A stretch of 64,000 bases of DNA from Spongospora subterranea f. sp. subterranea. Its lineage: Eukaryota; Endomyxa: Phytomyxea; Phytomyxea; Plasmodiophorida. The position numbers and the translations under genes were made by a program. Where the stretch lies: NCBI GenBank assembly GCA_049724395.1, contig JAUGWO010000229.1, positions 109,564 through 173,563 of the forward strand. Reading direction: 5' to 3'. Below, piece after piece: positions 1 through 10,200 of the stretch. The first letter of the stretch is position 1, and the number at the start of each line of letters is the position of its first letter. The notes under the pieces were generated by a model. The model was not told the DNA's origin. It did no database searches and worked only from the letters and a program-made list of their open reading frames with translations.

Positions 1-811
1 CGGTACCGGTTTAACAGCTGTCAAAGCCAAAAAAAAATGTCAAAGAACGTATTTCCATGATCGGGCACAAAACTGACCTCATCGATATTGTGCCAATGGG
101 GTTCAGACCGAACTGTCGCAGCCAGAAAATTTTCATATCGTTTCAGATGACCTAAAGGCACAAGGCAATTAGCAAGAAGGAAACAAAAAAAAACGGTGTC
201 GCCCAAATTACGCAATTGGTAAACCATCGAATTCCGATTATTCCTGATTTCTTCGAGAGTTTCTTTCAATTTTTCAAGTTGGACCTCTTTTGTTTCGCGA
301 ATCTTCCGTTGCTCAGCGGTTTTCTTGATTGCTCGCATGCGCTTGTTATCGGTATCCATTATATACGATTCGAACGCCTCGATACTCTTTTTCATGTCGG
401 CTTGCTAATGCAAGTACCATGAGGAAGGGAGATGAACCCAGGTGCGTAATCGTTCGTACTTTTTTTGCAAACCTCTTCTCGCCTTCTTTGACATTTCGCA
501 AACGTTCGGCGCAGCTATCCTTCATGGCGGCTAGTTCATCATCCATCTGTATTTCAGTGAGCTCTACAACAAACAAAAATATTAACGGGTTAACGGACCT
601 CTTTCACTTCTTGCAGCTTTTTGTGAAGAAGCGAAGAGATGGATGAGTTCCTGTATTCGATTTCATGGCCGAGTAGAACCCCAATCTCATTGGGACTAAA
701 GACCCGGCGAATCAAATCCCAGAAGACAGAAAGACGTTATTTTCCATACTCCTGGGTCAAAAATGTGGCCGCGTTGGATAGCGCATTGGCGTCCGGCCGC
801 TTTTCGAGCAT
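1..811 (-). CDS. CCDC42/CFAP73-like axonemal coiled-coil protein (DUF4200), 5' part
   Basis: Five or six short exons join into one coiled-coil protein that runs off the left edge. From the ATG at 811 the order is MLEKRPDANALSN; an exon containing HEIEYRN and LLHKKLQEVKE; LTEIQMDDELAAMK; a central exon with FESYIMDTDNKRMRAIKK and LEKLKETLEEI; HLKRYENFLAATV; and finally LLNRY. The F-x2-[FY]-[IL]-x3-[DE]-x-KR-x-RA core followed by a heptad helix and KRYENFL is the DUF4200 signature of CCDC42/CFAP73 (Chlamydomonas MIA2). That family works at the flagellar axoneme and sperm manchette. Introns of about 37-65 nt with GT-AG ends keep the frame at each junction. About 170 residues of an expected ~300 are present. 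The family is well supported, but the choice between CCDC42 and CFAP73 is not resolved. It implies the organism builds motile cilia. Confidence 0.78.
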
Positions 812-998
812 TATGGATTCCCCAGACGAACTTCCGATTCTTGCAAAACCACTTTATCGTTGGATCGCGACGAGTACGACCGATCGAACCGACAGTGAAT
901 TACGCTATTGCATCGGCTTGATTCAATATCTTGTGCCGTTTTCAGCTGTGTTGCCCTCAAACAGCGCCATAGTTCGCTGACAACCGAGGGCGCAGCAT

Positions 999-1498
999 CT
1001 AATCGAAATATTCATCGTAATCGTGTTCCACCTGGGTTCTAAAAGGACGAGGCGAAGGGGTGACAGCTGAAAGAGGAACATTTGACTGCGGTCGTCCAAA
1101 TACTACAGAAGGTCAAAAATTCCAAAATAAGCAAGGGCATTATGAGAACATTACATTGTTGATGTCGAACTCGTTGGAGATATTCATGGTGAAGCTGAGC
1201 CATTTCAGTTACGGGAAGTACCTCATGCGACGTCTTCCTGCGCACACGTCGATCGGCATCGCCTTCGACACAGTCCATCTCGCAGGCACTCCATTTTCTC
1301 CTAAGGTCTAAATCTCCAGATTAAAACTAGCCGATCGCTATCGACGAAATCACGCGAACTCAGATCCTGTAGCGATGCTATGATATCGCTGTTCGCTTCC
1401 GCCGCCAGTTTTATTCTCTTTTTCTGCACGTCTGGCGAAACTGATCGCGGCCTTCTTAGATGCGAATTCATGGCGAAAAGTCGGAATGATTCACCCAT
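999..1498 (-). CDS. small unknown protein, three exons
   Basis: I do not recognise this gene. An ATG at 1498 opens an exon reading MGESFRLFAMNSHLRRPRS and SPDVQKKRIKLAAEANSDII. It is most simply joined, by a ~46-nt intron containing TTTTAAT, to an exon with MDCVEGDADRRVRRKTSHEVL and HHEYLQRVRHQQ. A clear 52-nt intron (GTAATG...TTCTGTAG, about 1121-1172) leads to a last exon with LFGRPQSNVPL and an acidic end, HDYDEYFD, stop at 999. The product is about 135 residues, basic in the middle and acidic at the end, with no signal peptide or membrane segment. It lies in the same direction as, and about 190 bp upstream of, the CCDC42/CFAP73-like gene. The second intron is convincing. The first junction has alternatives, including one implying a 27-nt intron. 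Confidence 0.55.
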
Positions 1499-1855
1499 GA
1501 ATCACCCAGGGTGTCGAGCGCAACCTGTGGAGCAACCACACACGAGTACTGTTCATGGTTGGCCTCCAAGGTACGGTACAAATTACGGTACAGGCTTGAA
1601 ACATTATACAGCTTTACCGTTTAATGATAGGGGTAGGGGGAACACGATACGGTACAGGATCTGTACACCGTAACAGTTATTGATACTGTACACTCCAATT
1701 ATACAAACTGTACCCGTCCCGCATGCCATGTGCGTCAGTCCGTCTGTACGTGCATCATAGGTCTCGACCAAACGCAAATGGCATTGCGCGAACGATAAAT
1801 ACTGTAATGTGACAGAATGTCACCTATATTTCGCTACCCGGTGGTGTTTTAATGA
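1499..1855. other. intergenic, short GGTAC-rich repeats
   Basis: No coding region is supported. Between about 1560 and 1720 the motif ACGGTAC or its reverse recurs, as do GATAC and CTGTAC words. This gives a loose self-complementary patch that may be the end of a small non-autonomous element. No target duplication was identified. Confidence 0.3.
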
Positions 1856-2207
1856 TTGTTCTGTATGAAGTCCTTCTGGTCGACGAATCCTGGGTTTTGT
1901 TGGGGAGAATTTCTGCAGCACTCAAATGCTGACAATAACATCAATCCGATTCGTGTTGGCATTAATAAGGAAAGCTTATGTTTATTTGTTACCGTTCGCC
2001 ACATAAACAGAGTTGGCGTTGAGATTGATTGGTCTCTCATCAAAAACGGCCCTTCCTCCGTTTGCTAAGGTCATCGTAATGATAGAATCCTGGCATCTTG
2101 CCTGGTTCATCCCTTTTAACGTGTACATGCCCACCCGTGGCAGTTGTTGCAGATATTCTCCCCAAAAGACCCCAGGATTCGTCGCCCAAAAGGACTTCAT
2201 CAGAACA
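1856..2207. repeat. inverted repeat with transposon-like coding remnants
   Basis: Arms of about 70 bp at roughly 1856-1925 and 2139-2207 are inverted copies of each other at about 80% identity. Read on the minus strand, the right arm encodes SDEVLLGDESWGLLGRISAT, and the frame continues into a GGHVHVK...FYHYDDL stretch. The left arm carries a worn inverted copy of the same SDEVLLGDESW peptide. Two inverted copies of one coding fragment 200 bp apart are best explained as debris of a repeated mobile element. The GGH...YHYDD pattern faintly recalls the histidine box of ubiquitin-specific peptidases, but that is too weak for a family call. Confidence 0.5.
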
Positions 2208-2639
2208 GTCATTCGAAACACCAACGGGTAGTGAAATAAACATAACAGAGGTAGGTGACTTTTGAATGGTCAGGGTCTCAATCTGCATTGCCTGTTTACA
2301 ATTTTTTGATATTGCTACTATTTTTGGTGACATCAGTGTTCACTTCCAGCATCACAACCAGGCAGATTACAGCACCTGTGAATTCCTCATTAAAGCCAGT
2401 CATCCAAGTTGACAACACCGCCTGCACTGATTGTTTTTCAGGATTTATCTGCTGGTTTCTGGCCTCCTATTGTCAAAAATATAAATAAATACCGTTTTCA
2501 ATGAACCGTACAGGTCAGCTCACAGGGTTGACCAAATTAAATTTACAGCACTTGACGGTTTTCTAAGAGAAAATGAGTATAGGATGAATAAAAGAAAAGA
2601 TTAACCTTAGCAGCTGTCTTTGCATATGTAAAACCATGG
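2208..2639. other. intergenic spacer
   Basis: Only short ORFs without recognisable domains are present. The stretch lies between the inverted repeat on the left and the first Myb-like element copy on the right, and I see no gene in it. Confidence 0.3.
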
Positions 2640-2810
2640 TGCCAAGAGTTTTCTGGTCACCTTGCGCTTCTTTGGTTTAGGCGACCCTGCCACGATTGCT
2701 TGTACGGGCACTTGTTGCATAGAGATCGGTGACCAGCGACGATTCCCACTAGAGACTAGAGTTGCGAAAATGCAACGTCACAGCTTTTTGGGTTTCTGTG
2801 ACGAGCTCAC
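2640..2810 (-). repeat. copy A of Myb-like element (fragment)
   Basis: This stretch matches 4140-4262 in the same orientation and 4310-4520 in the opposite one. It includes the words CTGGTCACCTTGCGCTTCTT, ATTGCTTGTACGGGC and AGAGATCGGTG. It corresponds to the N-terminal coding end of the Myb/SANT-like protein carried by the other copies, where the residues QQVPVQAIVAGSPKPKK are readable. Only the first ~150 bp of the unit are preserved here. Confidence 0.55.
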
Positions 2811-3580
2811 TGCATCTGCTCCAACGGTACCTTTTGGCATGTTCACGTGCAGATCGCTGATGGCAGAATGAATTGATATCCCATCAAATGAACTACACCT
2901 CATCAGTGTATCGTTACATAAACGAGAAAGCCATGCCGATGATCTCTGTCGGATTTTGTTACCAATGACAGCGCTTGCACAGTCACCTACAGTAACTGAG
3001 CGATTGCTACATGTACTGTGCCAGTCATTCGTCACGGCTCCCCCAACCAAAAACGTGCGCTGTTAGCTGAAAAAACAGTGTTTATCAATCACACGATTGC
3101 CACACCAATCGTTTGCCCCTTCCAAATCGTGCGCCTTACTGCATTCATGATCCATCGCTGCGCATTTGGATATGATGTGCGCGCGACTTTCAGGTAGAAT
3201 CAGGACAAAATGTCTATAAAAAAAAAGTTCTTACTGTACAAACTTTTTATCTGCCCTTTTTCAGCGACGCTGAGAACAGTGTTGCGCAGCAACGCGCAGT
3301 ACTCAAAAATTACATTTTCACTGTTTGCCGGATGTGTGAACCTGTTGTTTGCGTTGTTGAATGATAATGCAGGTTACCTTAGCAATCAGCGCCTGTTTTT
3401 CCGTAAAGGCACCCACTCGAAAGGGGCTAATACAGTGTAGTGTTTATAAAAATTCACGAAGGTGTATCCGCTGTTCGATCGCCTTGCGTCATCGATTATA
3501 TGTATCAAGAATACAGGCACAGCGATGTTCGGCCAAAGCCGATCGCACCAACAAGTTTACTTTTCGAAACGACACATACG
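2811..3580. other. intergenic spacer in repeat-rich region
   Basis: Short ORFs on both strands have no recognisable domain. The stretch separates element copies A and B, and I see no supported gene. Confidence 0.3.
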
Positions 3581-4262
3581 TCAACCACAAGAACCGAGAG
3601 ATATCATTCCTGCGTGAATGCTTTGTCCCAAGGCCATGACTGGATTGGTTTTCGTCTTGCTTGACGATGCGCTGAGCCTGCCGGTGAACTCATCATTATC
3701 TTTGCTGCCATCGTTTCAATGCTCCTTGAGCATCTCCACTGGTGCTGCCTGTGTAGGTGAGGAATCGCATATTGAATCCGCGATGGCCGTTCCGCAAATG
3801 CCTTGTTGATCTTGCATCAATTCAATCATGACGTCCCAGTATGGCGGGAATGTTACGACCTCCGTGGAATTGCCAGTTTCTTCCATAACCTTGAACTGTG
3901 CGCGATACTCGACCTTGAGTGTCGTGCTTTGCTTTTCACCTGCTCCACGGTGCATTGTTTCTCGTATTTGATGTTGTAGACCGACGTCAACCAACACCAA
4001 AATTCTGTCTTCTGCTTGTTGGACTTGGTTCGATTGAACTTTTCTACCGCCTTCGTCGAGTAGCGGAGCTCTAAAATTCCTTCGACATCCGCAGTTGTCC
4101 AGCTGCCCTGGTTGGCTTTCTTCTCTGTCGCTGACTCTGGTGCCAAGGGTTTTTGGTCCAACTTGCGCTTCTTGGGTTTAGGCTACCCTGCCACAATTGC
4201 TTGTACCACTTTTTGCTTAGAGATCGGTGTGAGACTAGATTTCAAATTAAGCACTTCAACCT
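3581..4262 (-). mobile_element. copy B of Myb/SANT-like element, decayed
   Basis: On the minus strand the N-terminal part reads MDQKPLAPESATEKK then GSWTTADVEGILELRY, FWCWLTSVYNIKY and TVEQVKSKAR. This is a trihelix/Myb-SANT-like DNA-binding pattern with aromatic residues (W, W, Y) in helix positions. A downstream frame reads EETGNSTEVVTFPPYWDV and a C-terminal part shared with copy D at 6280-6500. Such Myb-like proteins are common as accessory proteins of DNA transposons and as expanded families in protists and plants. The coding sequence is broken into several frames, so it is a remnant. No transposase was found beside it, so the superfamily is not assignable. Confidence 0.6.
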
Positions 4263-4299
4263 CCATCTATGTACTTCTTTTGACAGATTGTGTGGTCGA

Positions 4300-4720
4300 T
4301 TTGTCACAGAAAACCCCAAAAAGCTTTGACGTCAAAAAGGAGGCATTTTCGCACTTCAACCAGGCTCTGAAGTGCTTAATTACAAATCTAGTCTGTAGTG
4401 GGAATCGACGTTGGTGTCGACACCGATCTCTATGCAACAAGTGCCCGTACAAGCAATCGTGGCAGGGTCGCCTAAACCCAAGAAGGGCAAGGTGGACCAA
4501 AAACCCTTGACACCAGGATTAGTGACAGAAAAGAAGCCAACCAGGGCAGCTTGCACAACTGCGGACGTCGAAGGAATTTTGAAACTCCGCTACTCGAGGC
4601 GGTAGAAAAGACCAATCGCACCAAGTCCAACAAGCAGAAGACAGAATGTTGGTGTTGGTTGACGTCTGTCTACAACGTCAAATACAAGAAACAATTCGCA
4701 TGTCCACTCAAAGGCCACGT
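4300..4720 (+). mobile_element. copy C of Myb/SANT-like element, inverted relative to copy B
   Basis: The plus strand reads MQQVPVQAIVAGSPKPKKGK, VDQKPLTPGLVTEKK, TTADVEGILKLRYS and, in another frame, RTKSNKQKTECWCWLTSVYN. It is a close relative of copy B in the opposite orientation. Together B and C form a large imperfect inverted repeat centred near 4290. The coding part of C is shorter than in B and frame-broken. The head-to-head arrangement may reflect nested insertion or a foldback duplication. Confidence 0.6.
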
Positions 4721-4795
4721 ACACTCAAATCTGAAATCGCATATCTGAGATTCTGAGTACGAATCCGAAGAGGCACCGTGGAAATACACACTCAA

Positions 4796-5465
4796 AACGG
4801 AGCTCATTTTTGTTGTCACATTCTTGTCAAAGGCGGTGTGCTCTTCTACAAGGGAATGGCGAAGAGAAAACTTCACTGGCATTACGCAAATGAACTCACC
4901 TTACCCGACGGTTACCTCGTTAACCAGCTATGGTATCGTACTTAGATTTACAATCTGTGCATCTACAATGGCCCTGCGATTGCTCTAGGTCACAACCTTA
5001 ATCATTTTATTAAGTTAAGAGCCTTAATGCGCAATTCTTGTGGGTGAATGGACTCGATGCATTCCATGCCACAATGGAAGGAGAGCTCCTGCTTCCAATA
5101 AAGCTTCACATTGCTGACCTTGGTCAATAGCACCCTATGGGCATCTCGAGATATAGGTTTGTTGCATCCAGAACATTTCGGTACTGGGCCTTTGTTGGCG
5201 ACGTGAACAATTCGAATATCAGTTGGATACGCATCTGTCTCAGGAAAAAGTGGATGAGCAAGCTCACGTGATGGTTGTGTTGAATCGACGACCTGTTTCG
5301 TACTGTTTCCCACCAATACGATGCCATAGCTGGTTAACGAGGTAACCGTCGGGTAAGTTGAGTTCATTTGCATGATGCCAGTGAAGTTTTCTCTTTGCCA
5401 TTTTCATCGTAGAAGAGCACGCCGCCTGACAAAAACGTGACAACAAAAATGAGCTCCGTTTTCAT
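4796..5465. repeat. inverted repeat 4796-4945 / 5305-5465 with coding debris
   Basis: The left arm (about 4796-4945) and right arm (about 5305-5465) are inverted copies of roughly 150 bp, both containing the reading HWHHANELNLPDGYL or a variant. On the minus strand the right side continues as SLTSYGIVLVGNSTKQVVDS, then KCSGCNKPISRDAHR and FHCGMECIESIHPQEL, ending at 5002. The C-x2-C ... C-x3-C spacing suggests a small zinc-binding tail. I do not recognise the protein. Its duplication inside a repeat cluster suggests a mobile element rather than a host gene. Confidence 0.5.
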
Positions 5466-5548
5466 AGATAATCGCACCAAGTGCATATTCCATTGTCCCA
5501 AAGCTCAGTACCCGCGCTGATAGATGCTATTTAGCATCGGTATCTCTC

Positions 5549-5842
5549 CTAGTGTTCAAGGCAGTTTGAAACAGGAAGTTTGGGGTGAAATTTTGCGTCC
5601 AGTTTTTTAGACTCTCGAATGCGACCGCAAACATAACCGTTATCCATTTCTGTCTCTTCGGTGTCAATAAACAGATTGGACTTGAGTTGGAACATACATT
5701 CTACAAGTTTTGTTAGGGCTGCAGAATTGATAATTTGGCCGCGATCCTCTGGAATGGGCACCAAAGACGCGTCAAAATCGGCTTGGGTGAACTGGCGAGG
5801 GTTTCTGTCCACAATATGACGGTACAAATGGCGCATACTCAA
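5549..5842 (-). CDS. unknown ORF, probably element-derived
   Basis: A 97-codon frame begins MSMRHLYRHIVDRNPRQ, continues FDASLVPIPEDRGQIINSAAL and ends PVSNCLEH. Its composition looks coding, with amphipathic helices and no low complexity. No domain is recognised and both ends are uncertain. It lies between repeat arms in the transposon-rich stretch and may belong to the same element as the 5002-5373 frame. Confidence 0.3.
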   Translation of the reverse strand: MSMRHLYRHIVDRNPRQFTQADFDASLVPIPEDRGQIINSAALTKLVECMFQLKSNLFIDTEETEMDNGYVCGRIRESKKLDAKFHPKLPVSNCLEH

Positions 5843-6199
5843 ACGCGTGCTTAATATGAAATCGGTAGAGCGATTGGGTTAGACTATTGTCTCATGTTTG
5901 ACTTTGCACAATATGGGCAATGATCTAAGCGATGACTCGGGCGTTGGTGACAAACATCAAGATCTGCATCTCGGACAACACAGTCGCAATGCCATACGCA
6001 TTGAGGAAAACAGAAGTGGTGCCATTATCAAACGAGACAGGATCCGAGATTTTCTGGTTGATTTGGCAATAAATCAAACTTGAAGCCATTTTAATTAAAC
6101 CATTTTTTTAAGAATTCCAGCAAGGTGCGAATTACAGACGTAGTCCCATCCAGGCTGTCCTTCAGTACCTTATTAAGCAGATTTCTGCAAAATGGTCTT

Positions 6200-6520
6200 G
6201 ACAGCGGATAAGATCGCTGTATTGTCGGTATGGGTTTACTGTTTGGCTTCGTTGTTTATACGAGCAGCCTCGACAAACCTCGAACCGAGAGATATCATAC
6301 CTACATGGATGCTTTGTTCTAAGGCCATAACTGGTTTAATTTTCGTCTTGCTTGACCATGCGCTGAACCTATCGTTGAACTCATCATCAGCATTGCTGCC
6401 ATCGCTACAATGCCCTTCAAGCATTTCCACTGGTGCTGCGTGTTGCATATCGCATATTGAATCAACTCTTCGGTGAAGGCAGACGAGAAGTTCATGAAGA
6501 TTCTCGAGTTCCTCCACTAA
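6200..6520 (-). mobile_element. copy D of Myb-like element (C-terminal part)
   Basis: On the minus strand the frame reads MEELENLHELLVCLHRR, ICDMQHAAPVEMLEGH and SSKTKIKPVMALEQSIHVG. It matches 3581-3790 in the same orientation: both share GAACCGAGAGATATCAT and the APVEML peptide. It represents only the C-terminal third of the element protein. Confidence 0.55.
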
Positions 6521-7276
6521 TGGAGGGGATTGAGACGGACCCGATCCGACCTGTCTCCGTTTGTTATGAATGTTTGAGTCCAGAGTTTTGATGTTCTCAG
6601 GCTCTCTTTGTTATCCACAATCCTCATCGATTGTGTGTTTGTTGACAAAATATATGTTGCGTTTTATAATGTTTTTTTCATGAACCCTTTGTTTAGAACC
6701 ACTTTGAAAGTTCGATTATTTCGTGGAATCTCAGAATTTTGACAAATCTAATCAAGATGGATTCTGCATCTCGGTTGTGTTTTCCCACCACTTCATCAAG
6801 ATTTGAAAGTTTTGAGCTTGCGAACAGTCTACTCTTGACAATTGCGACTCGCTCGATGATCGAATCTGATGAAGTTGATCGCCCTGCCGCAGCGTGAATC
6901 ATCCCGTTTTATTTTGGCCAGTTGCAGAACTGCAGGCGCTGATGTGGGAAAACTGAATTCACCGAGTTATAGCTTCTAGCAAAATTGAAATTCGCAATTG
7001 AAATTATCAGACGAATGTCAAGCTATATCACACTGACTTACATAACTGCTAGTGGTGACGCGCGAGTGGTCAAACACGTGTATATTAAAAATCATAAATA
7101 ACAATGAAAAATTATTCAAGGTCGATAATCGTTGGCCAACGGCGACAGTCGGCAATTACCCAGATCAGGCTCATAACATGTGTTGCAGTCGACCGGCCTC
7201 TTGCTTAAGTCGTATCGTCAAACGCGGACTCATCATCGACACCATGGTAACACATGACATGATACGTGTCGAGACA
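6521..7276. other. intergenic, one weak ORF
   Basis: A minus-strand frame at 6693-6902 reads SSDSIIERVAIVKSRLFASS and DEVVGKHNRDAESILIRF. It could be an exon, but no partner exon or domain was found. The rest, up to the stop of the Pro/Gln repeat gene at 7277, shows nothing recognisable. Confidence 0.25.
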
Positions 7277-10200
7277 TTATATGCAGACGCATTCTAATGA
7301 AAAGGCGATGTCGATCGGGATCCCGGTCGACCCGATGCTCGATGCGTCAACGATCCGGAAGCTCAGTTGCACGACGGGCTCATTGGGACCAGCCTCTGAG
7401 AGAAGCGCATGGTACGCTCGGCTGATGTCTATGGCCCGAGTGTGTCTGTCGGCGCCGCCGAGGGCACGCAGGAGAGACGTCGACGGACCCACGACGAAAA
7501 ACCTGTTGATCAGCCGTCCATTTCCAATAACTTGAAGGAATGCCGGCTTGGCAAAATCTAGCATAAGGGAAACGCGCAGGATCGATCTATAGGACCCAGG
7601 AATGGGATTTTCTGCAAGCTTTGGTGATAGATGGCTAGCTTCGAGCACCAAAAACGGATGATGGCCTAATGGCATCGTTTGCATTGCGTCAGAATGATGA
7701 TTTGACATAGTTTGTGAAGCTGCAGCAGAAGCAGCAGCTGAAAATGGGGATGGCTGGGACACCGACGAGGCAGAATTTTGAGCTGCTGCGGCTTGATCAT
7801 TATGTGTGATTGATGCATCACCGCCAACTGGAGGAATGAACGTAGTGGAACCACCACTAGATGGAGGCAAGGGAGGTAAAGGAGGAAGGACAACAGGCGC
7901 AAGAAGATTAGCAGCAGATAAAACTGGAGGTTGGACAACAGGGGGTGGAGGAATTTGTACAGCTGGTTGCGGAGGTGACCCAAGCTTTGGTCCCGGTGGT
8001 GGTTGTGGAGGACTAGGCTGAGGTTGTTGCCCAGGTTGCTGCTGAGGAGGTACGGGTTGTGGTCCCGGTTGCTGCCCAGGTTGCTGCTGAGGAGGCACGG
8101 GTTGTTGTCCCGGTTGTTGCCCAGGTTGCTGCTGAGGAGGCACGGGTTGTGGCCCCGGTTGTTGCCCAGGTTGCTGCTGAGGAGGCACGGGTTGTTGTCC
8201 CGGTTGTTGCCCAGGTTGCTGCTGAGGAGGCACGGGTTGTTGTCCCGGTTGTTGCCCAGGTTGCTGCTGAGGAGGCACGGGTTGTTGTCCCGGTTGTTGC
8301 CCAGGTTGCTGCTGAGGAGGCACGGGTTGTGGCCCCGGTTGTTGCCCAGGTTGCTGCTGAGGAGGCACGGGTTGTGGTCCCGGTTGTTGCCCAGGTTGCT
8401 GCTGAGGAGACACGGGTTGTGGTCCCGGTTGTTGCCCAGGTTGCTGCTGAGGAGGCACGGGTTGTTGTCCAGGTTGTTGTCCAGGTTGCTGCTGAGGAGG
8501 CACGGGTTGTTGTCCAGGTTGTTGTCCAGGTTGCTGCTGAGGAGGCACGGGTTGTGGCCCCGGTTGTTGCCCAGGTTGCTGCTGAGGAGGCACGGGTTGT
8601 GGTCCCGGTTGTTGCCCAGGTTGCTGCTGAGGAGATCCACTTTGTGGTCCGGGTTGTTGCCCAGGTTGCTGCTGTGGAGATCCATTTTGTGGTCCGGGTT
8701 GTTGCCCAGTTTGCTGCTGAGGAGACACGGGTTGTGATCCCGGTTGTTGCTGAGGAAATCCATTTTGTGGTCCGGGTTGTTGCCCAGGTTGCTGCTGAAA
8801 AGACACGGGTTGTGGTCCGGGTTGTTGCCCAGGTTGCGGCTGAGAAGACACGGGTTGTGGTCCAGGTTGTTGCCCAGGTTGCTGCTGAGGAAACATGGGT
8901 TGTGTTCCCGGTTGTTGCCCAGGTTGCTGCTGAGAAGACACGGGTTGTGGTCCAGGTTGTTGTCCAGGTTGCTGCTGAGAAGACATGGGTTGTGTTCCCG
9001 GTTGTTGCCCAGGTTGCTGCTGAGGAAACATGGGTTGTGTTCCCGGTTGTTGCCCAGGTTGCTGCTGAGAAGACATGGGTTGTGTTCCCGGTTGTTGCCC
9101 AGGTTGCTGCTGAAAAGATCCCTTTTGTGGTCCGGGTTGTTGCCCAGGTTGCTGCTGAGAAGACATGGGTCGTGGTCCCGGTTGTTGCCCAGGTTGCTGT
9201 TGAGGAGATCTATTTTGTGAACCGCGTTGTTCTTCAGGTTGCTGCTGAGGAGATCCAAGTTGTGAAACGAATTGTTGTCCAGGTTGATTCGAAGGAAATT
9301 CAGGTTGTGGTCCGGGTTGTCCAGGTTGTTGACGTGCGCTTGGGCGCGGCCCGGGCTGTTGAGGAACCCCAGGCTGAAAACCAGATTGTTGCTCAGGTAT
9401 ACGAGGAGAGTTAAGCAGAGGCCCAGGTTGTCGTTCAAATTTATGCTGAAGTGAATCCGGTTGGGGTTGTTGTCCTGATTGATCCTCAGGATAATCAGGC
9501 TGCGTTTGAGATAGTGGCTCATCAGACAAAAGCTGTTGCCCTAAGGCCTTCAGAGTGGAATCCGTTAGTTGGTCTGCTGTCTGATCAACAGTTTCAGGTT
9601 GTTGTGCTGAAGGAGCATTGAGAAGCTGCTGAGAAACCTCAGAATCAGGGATGCGAGTTTGTCCAGCGGATTGACCAGGGTGCCCCCTGCCTTTGGCAGG
9701 TACATCCTTTGCTGAATTGGAAATATTTGGTCACCCACAGGATAAATATTAGGAGTACTATTTTCAATACCTCTGGCTCCACTAGGTAGACTTTGTCGCC
9801 AAAGGAACTGATCAACGGATTCAGGCAGCGATTTTGAACTGTGTCCGCCAACCTTCCTAAACCATCACTGTTAAATACCTCACCATTCATCCATCGCATT
9901 AATCCTACGTGGTGTCTTAATGGAATCAACGTCGAACAATGTTCTGTTACGTTGTACGAGATTGAGATCCGCTATCAGCAACCTCAAGTCCTGTTCGTCA
10001 ATCGCTTGTCGTTCTAGTGACTCTTTTGCCAGCGATGGGTTCAACAGCTGACGCTCCTCAATAATAGATCGTGACGACGTGAGCCTGGAATATGGTGATG
10101 ACTCTAACTCAGCCAAAACTGATTCCGGAACAGCAATGCCTGGCTTCATAAATCCTGCTTCATCCTTAAAATATATATTGATATTGCCCGAACGCGCTTC

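Noticed and set aside
8020-9160. CRISPR-like array from regularly spaced repeats
   Set aside because: The repeats are contiguous, in coding phase and without unique spacers, in a eukaryotic exon.
8003-9414. Plus-strand frames of 244 and 451 codons (LLPRLLLRRHGL and VAAEEARVVVPVV repeats)
   Set aside because: They are antisense readings of the repeat tract; long ORFs are expected on every frame of a 45-bp repeat without stops.
7666-9522. 618-residue minus frame rich in Asn/Leu (LSSNLGNNRDHNPCL repeats)
   Set aside because: It is an alternate frame of the same 45-bp repeat. The Pro/Gln frame continues openly upstream through a sound splice junction and into a folded C-terminus, so the Asn/Leu frame is a shadow.
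7277-9529. Minicollagen/nematocyst-type protein
   Set aside because: The repeat lacks Gly at every third position and the flanking Cys-rich domains of minicollagens, so no cnidarian/myxozoan link is supported.
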